Assembly (NCBI GenBank): GCA_965220465.1 | Contig: CBDCPZ010000022.1 | Coordinates: forward strand, 372,001-436,000 | Direction of reading: 5' to 3' | Length of the DNA: 64,000 nucleotides | From: JAHDHW01 sp965220465 | GTDB lineage: Bacteria; Bacteroidota; Bacteroidia; Chitinophagales; Saprospiraceae | Notes under the pieces: model-generated | What the model saw: only the letters and a program-made list of their open reading frames with translations | The model's database searches: none | What the model was told of the DNA's origin: nothing | Shown: positions 61,211 to 64,000 of the stretch, piece after piece | Layout of the letters: each line of letters begins with the position of its first letter | How positions within the stretch are numbered: position 1 is the stretch's first letter | Made by a program: the position numbers and the translations under genes

Positions 61211-62326
61211 ATGAAATTTAGTGTATCATCAACAGATTTATTAAAACAATTGCAAATAGCAGGAGGAGCGATAGGATCAAACCCGGTGCTGCCAATTCTC
61301 GAAGATTTTTTATTTGAGATTACGGACAATGAGCTAACCATTTCTGCGACAGATCTTGAAACCTCAATTGTGACAGCTATCGAAGTTATGTCAGATGGCA
61401 ACGGTACCGTAGCTGTTCCCGCTAAAATATTATTGGATACACTTAAAGAACTGCCTCAGCAACCGATTACGTTCACGGTAAATGATGAAAATTTTGGAAT
61501 TGAAATCACCTCTGCTTACGGAAAATATCGCTTAGCCGGCGAAGACGGAAAAGAATTTCCGCGAATTCCTGAAGCGGATTCGGTGGATACCGTTGTGATG
61601 GCTGGTTCATTGCTTTCAAAAGCAATCAACAAAACGCTTTTTGCAACAAGCAATGATGAACTTCGCCCGGCAATGACCGGCGTTTATTTTCAGGTTGATT
61701 TTAATAAACTGGTTTTTGTGGCAACGGATGCGCATAAGCTGGTGAAATACATGTTTACCAATATTAAAAGTGAAATTTCTACTTCTTTTATTGTTCCTAA
61801 AAAGGCCTTAAACCTCTTGAAAAGCGCTTTGCCTTCTGACGAAGAAGTTACTTTTTCATTCAATAAAGCCAATGCTTTTTTCTCTTTTGGAAAGGTAAAA
61901 CTACTTTGTCGATTAATTGATGCAAAATACCCGGATTATAATGCAGTTATTCCTGTGGACAATCCAAATCTGCTGACACTTGGAAGAGCGGATTTTCAAA
62001 ATTCATTGAAAAGAATTGCCATTTATGCAAACAAAACAACGAACCAAGTAATACTAAATATTAATGATGGTAGTCTCACGGTATCCGCACAGGATCTTGA
62101 TTTTTCAAATGAGGCAACTGAACAATTATCTTGTACTTACGAAGGTGAACCCCTCACTATAGGCTTTAATGCCAAGTTTTTGATTGAAATGCTAAATGTG
62201 TTGGAAAGTGATGAAATTAAAATTGAGCTTTCCAGCCCTACCCGTGCCGGTATATTGCATCCTTCCGACAAAGCAGACGGAGAAGATATCCTTATGCTTG
62301 TGATGCCTGTTATGTTGAGTAATTAG
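61211..62326 (+). CDS. dnaN: DNA polymerase III sliding clamp (beta subunit)
   Basis: A 371-residue beta clamp of three domains. It opens MKFSVSSTDLLKQLQIAGGA with NPVLPILEDFLFEI, and has FATSNDELRPAMTGVYFQ, VATDAHKLVKY, FSFGKVKLLCRLIDAKYPDY, and ends with LMLVMPVML, close to the usual (M/L)P(M/V)(R/L)-type C-terminus. Encircles DNA to give DNA polymerase III processivity. It is separated from dnaA, as is usual in Bacteroidota, and followed by a terminator. Confidence 0.97.
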   Translation: MKFSVSSTDLLKQLQIAGGAIGSNPVLPILEDFLFEITDNELTISATDLETSIVTAIEVMSDGNGTVAVPAKILLDTLKELPQQPITFTVNDENFGIEITSAYGKYRLAGEDGKEFPRIPEADSVDTVVMAGSLLSKAINKTLFATSNDELRPAMTGVYFQVDFNKLVFVATDAHKLVKYMFTNIKSEISTSFIVPKKALNLLKSALPSDEEVTFSFNKANAFFSFGKVKLLCRLIDAKYPDYNAVIPVDNPNLLTLGRADFQNSLKRIAIYANKTTNQVILNINDGSLTVSAQDLDFSNEATEQLSCTYEGEPLTIGFNAKFLIEMLNVLESDEIKIELSSPTRAGILHPSDKADGEDILMLVMPVMLSN

Positions 62327-62347
62327 CAATATATAATAAAACCGTTG

Positions 62348-62384
62348 AAGGAGACGCTTTATTAATATAATAGAGCGTCTCTTT
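62348..62384 (+). terminator. dnaN terminator
   Basis: AAGGAGACGCT pairs with AGCGTCTCTTT (one G-T pair) around a short loop, followed by a T-rich CTATATT, 21 bases after the dnaN stop codon. The 8-bp GC-containing core GAGACGCT/AGCGTCTC is exact. Confidence 0.8.
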
Positions 62385-62413
62385 CTATATTGCGAATCTA
62401 AAGGTCTTCAAAG

Positions 62414-62860
62414 ATGAAAAAAATAGCTTTTATACTTGTGATTGTCAGTACTGCGATAGGTTGTAGGAAAAGCTTGCCTGTCGATGAAACTGCTCAACAA
62501 TGGGTTACCTATTATTACAACAGTGAGTTTGATAAAGCCAAACTGCTCAGCACACAGATCACAAAAGATATGATCGATACAGTCGCGTCGGAACTCATAG
62601 ATGAAGGCGAAATTATGTCGTTTCAAATCATTCGAATGAATTGTTCTGTAAAAGGTGATTCGGCTATCTGTTCTTATACTTATAAAGATGAAATAGAAGA
62701 ATTTGAAGAAAAAATTCATTTGATCCAAATCAGCCAAGAATGGCTGGTTGACGAGCCTCTGGCTGGTGAAACCTTAACAAATGAAGAGATGGAACAGGTT
62801 TTTGATGAATATGAAGAATTTCTAAAAGAGCAGATGCAAAATATGTCGGAAGATGAATGA
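62414..62860 (+). CDS. small lipoprotein, DUF4878-like
   Basis: A 148-residue protein. The signal MKKIAFILVIVSTAIGC has a lipobox Cys at 17. The rest (TAQQWVTYYYNSEFDKAKLL, then strands such as SAICSYTYKDEIEEFEEKIH) resembles the NTF2-like DUF4878 family of Bacteroidota and Firmicutes, although the match is by eye only. The C-terminus is very acidic (EEMEQVFDEYEEFLKEQMQ). Its last 8 bases overlap nadD, so the two are coupled. Confidence 0.65.
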   Translation: MKKIAFILVIVSTAIGCRKSLPVDETAQQWVTYYYNSEFDKAKLLSTQITKDMIDTVASELIDEGEIMSFQIIRMNCSVKGDSAICSYTYKDEIEEFEEKIHLIQISQEWLVDEPLAGETLTNEEMEQVFDEYEEFLKEQMQNMSEDE

Positions 62861-63449
62861 ATCAGTAGATAAAAAGAAAATCGGATTATTTTTTGGGTCC
62901 TTCAACCCCGTTCATATCGGACATTTGATAATCGCCAATTACATGGCAACGCAAACGGACCTTGATAAAGTTTGGTTTGTTGTCTCTCCTCAAAACCCAC
63001 TCAAACCTAAAAATACATTAGCAAGAGATTATGACCGGCTTCATTTAGTCAGATTGGCGATTGGAGACAACCCAAACCTGGAAGCTTCAAATATCGAGTT
63101 TGATCTTCCAAAGCCTTCTTATACCATCGATACGCTTATTCATTTAAAAGAAAAGCACCCAAATTATGAATTTGTGCTAATCATGGGTGGCGATAATTTA
63201 AGATCGCTGCATAAATGGAAAAACTACGAAATCATTCTTCGGGATTATCAAATTTATGTTTATAAAAGACCTGCATATGATCTCGGTGATTTGTCGACAC
63301 ATCAAAATATCCGTCTTTTCGAAGCACCTTTAATGCAGATTTCTGCGAGTTATATTCGTAGCTGTTTAAAAAATGGCAAATCGGCGCGGTATCTGGTTCC
63401 GGAACAGGTTTTTGAGTACCTCGAATCGAGTAATATTTATAAAAATTAA
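62853..63449 (+). CDS. nadD: nicotinate-nucleotide adenylyltransferase
   Basis: A 198-residue nucleotidyltransferase making deamido-NAD from nicotinate mononucleotide and ATP. GLFFGSFNPVHIGHLIIANY carries the (H/T)xGH motif, LIMGGDNLRSLHKWKNY the substrate site, and ISASYIRSCLKNGKS the ISxTxIR-like motif. Overlaps the lipoprotein gene by 8 bases. Length is typical. Confidence 0.95.
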   Translation: MNESVDKKKIGLFFGSFNPVHIGHLIIANYMATQTDLDKVWFVVSPQNPLKPKNTLARDYDRLHLVRLAIGDNPNLEASNIEFDLPKPSYTIDTLIHLKEKHPNYEFVLIMGGDNLRSLHKWKNYEIILRDYQIYVYKRPAYDLGDLSTHQNIRLFEAPLMQISASYIRSCLKNGKSARYLVPEQVFEYLESSNIYKN

Positions 63450-63535
63450 AAGGCTTCAACCACGCTTCAAGTCACCCATTTGTCAATACCTTTTAATATC
63501 AACGGAGCAAAACAATAATTATAATATTAGTAAGT

Positions 63536-63543
63536 TAACTTTG
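63536..63543 (+). promoter_or_regulatory. possible -7 element for the PorZ-like gene
   Basis: TAACTTTG fits TAnnTTTG, 69 bases upstream of the ATG at 63613; no -33 partner is visible. Confidence 0.3.
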
Positions 63544-63612
63544 TGAAAATGTTAAGTCTAATTAAACAAGTAATATTTAATTATTTAGCCCAATAACTTA
63601 ATTGGTATTAGT

Positions 63613-64000
63613 ATGCGAAAATATCAACTCCCTCTGATTTTATTATTCCTTTTTGCAGGTTTGCTCTCCGCTCAATCTGATTTGAAAATATATCAATGGA
63701 AATCACATCTTCCATATTCTGTAGGAAAGTCAATCACCCAAAGCAGCTCCAAGGTTTATTTTGCGGCGCCGTATTCTATTTTTTCAATTGACAAACAAGA
63801 TCATTCTTTAGAATTTTTAACTAAAGTCGAAGGCTTGTCTGACATCAAAATGAGTGTGCTAAAATATGCTTCTGAGCATGAAACGTTAATCGCAAGCTAT
63901 GCAAACAGCAATATTGATTTAATAAAGCCTGATGGTATTGTCAATTTACCCGCTGTGAAAAACTTTGATATCGTTGGTGACCGGGCTATTTATAATATTT
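63613..64000 (+). CDS. PorZ-like protein (beta-propeller, type IX secretion), 3' truncated by window edge
   Basis: An ATG frame stays open to the window end; 129 residues are visible. A signal peptide (MRKYQLPLILLFLFAGLLSA) is followed by WKSHLPYSVGKSITQSSSKV, YFAAPYSIFSIDKQDHSLEF, LTKVEGLSDIKMS and the ANSNIDLIKPDG segment. These match the start of PorZ, which has a propeller domain and acts in A-LPS attachment to type IX secretion cargo in Porphyromonas. The rest of the propeller and the C-terminal domain lie outside, so a related propeller protein is possible. No secretion genes are nearby. Confidence 0.75.
   Translation, partial: MRKYQLPLILLFLFAGLLSAQSDLKIYQWKSHLPYSVGKSITQSSSKVYFAAPYSIFSIDKQDHSLEFLTKVEGLSDIKMSVLKYASEHETLIASYANSNIDLIKPDGIVNLPAVKNFDIVGDRAIYNI

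Noticed and set aside
1..64000. CRISPR array, tRNA, rRNA, insertion sequence or prophage
   Set aside because: No spaced direct repeats, cloverleaf-like stretches, transposase or phage motifs, or abrupt composition change seen on either strand by eye.

Overview
The window reads as an ordinary stretch of a low-GC Bacteroidota chromosome. The protein set suggests a Saprospiria/Chitinophagia-type aerobe, but the genus cannot be fixed from sequence alone. Pointers are DUF4175, DUF4294, DUF2851 and DUF6090-type proteins, paired OmpH/Skp chaperones, PD40-OmpA fusions, the start of a PorZ-like type IX secretion gene, a mevalonate-pathway decarboxylase, kynurenine 3-monooxygenase, a COX15-type heme A synthase, and promoter-like TTTG/TAnnTTTG elements. 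I see no rRNA, tRNA, CRISPR array, insertion sequence or prophage. Nearly all sequence is accounted for by about 54 genes.

Layout. 1-6.6 kb: a 5'-truncated tRNA-queuosine mannosyltransferase-like gene, an alpha/beta hydrolase and a PrsW-like protease (+); MazG-like, dtd and an SRAP protein (-); a 658-bp AT-rich gap with DnaA-box-like words; then ctaA and a second hydrolase (+). A perfect 16-bp parS palindrome lies at 6704-6719 and a second perfect one inside thrC at 7066-7081. 6.7-18.8 kb (-): an RsbW-like kinase, ybeY and thrA-thrB-thrC, then a large DUF4175 coiled-coil membrane protein and an M1 aminopeptidase lipoprotein. 19-29.5 kb: pentapeptide-repeat and VOC proteins (+); dapD, kmo with a membrane protein, an OmpA-type protein and adenine deaminase (-); an MscS channel (+); hutH (-). 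29.8-33 kb (+): two OmpH proteins, murI and an arginyltransferase-like protein. 33-42 kb (-): moaA with a rhodanese lipoprotein, a TPR-like protein, mevalonate diphosphate decarboxylase, DUF4294 and two tandem exported amidohydrolases. 42-53 kb: a methyltransferase (+), an envelope/regulatory run lpxK-acyltransferase-GT2-ECF sigma-rsmG-DUF6090 (-), a sugar nucleotidyltransferase and DUF554 (+), DUF2851 (-) and OmpA (+). 53-61 kb (-): mreB-mreC-mreD-mrdA-capA-folA and a lone M16 subunit. 61-64 kb (+): dnaN, a small lipoprotein, nadD and the start of the PorZ-like gene.

How it fits together. Most genes are housekeeping: aspartate-family amino acids (thrABC, dapD), cell wall and shape (murI, mreBCD, mrdA, lpxK), outer-membrane biogenesis (OmpH, OmpA, PorZ-like), tRNA/rRNA quality and modification (dtd, ybeY, rsmG, queuosine mannosylation), NAD (kmo, nadD) and DNA replication (dnaN). 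The parS pair next to an AT-rich, DnaA-box-bearing gap suggests an origin-proximal chromosome segment.

I found no clear undescribed multi-gene system. The best leads are the parS/origin candidate, an SRAP protein lacking two of the family's catalytic residues, exported amidohydrolase domains lacking the HxH motif, an arginyltransferase-like protein without the usual N-terminal cysteines, and several palindromic intergenic elements.
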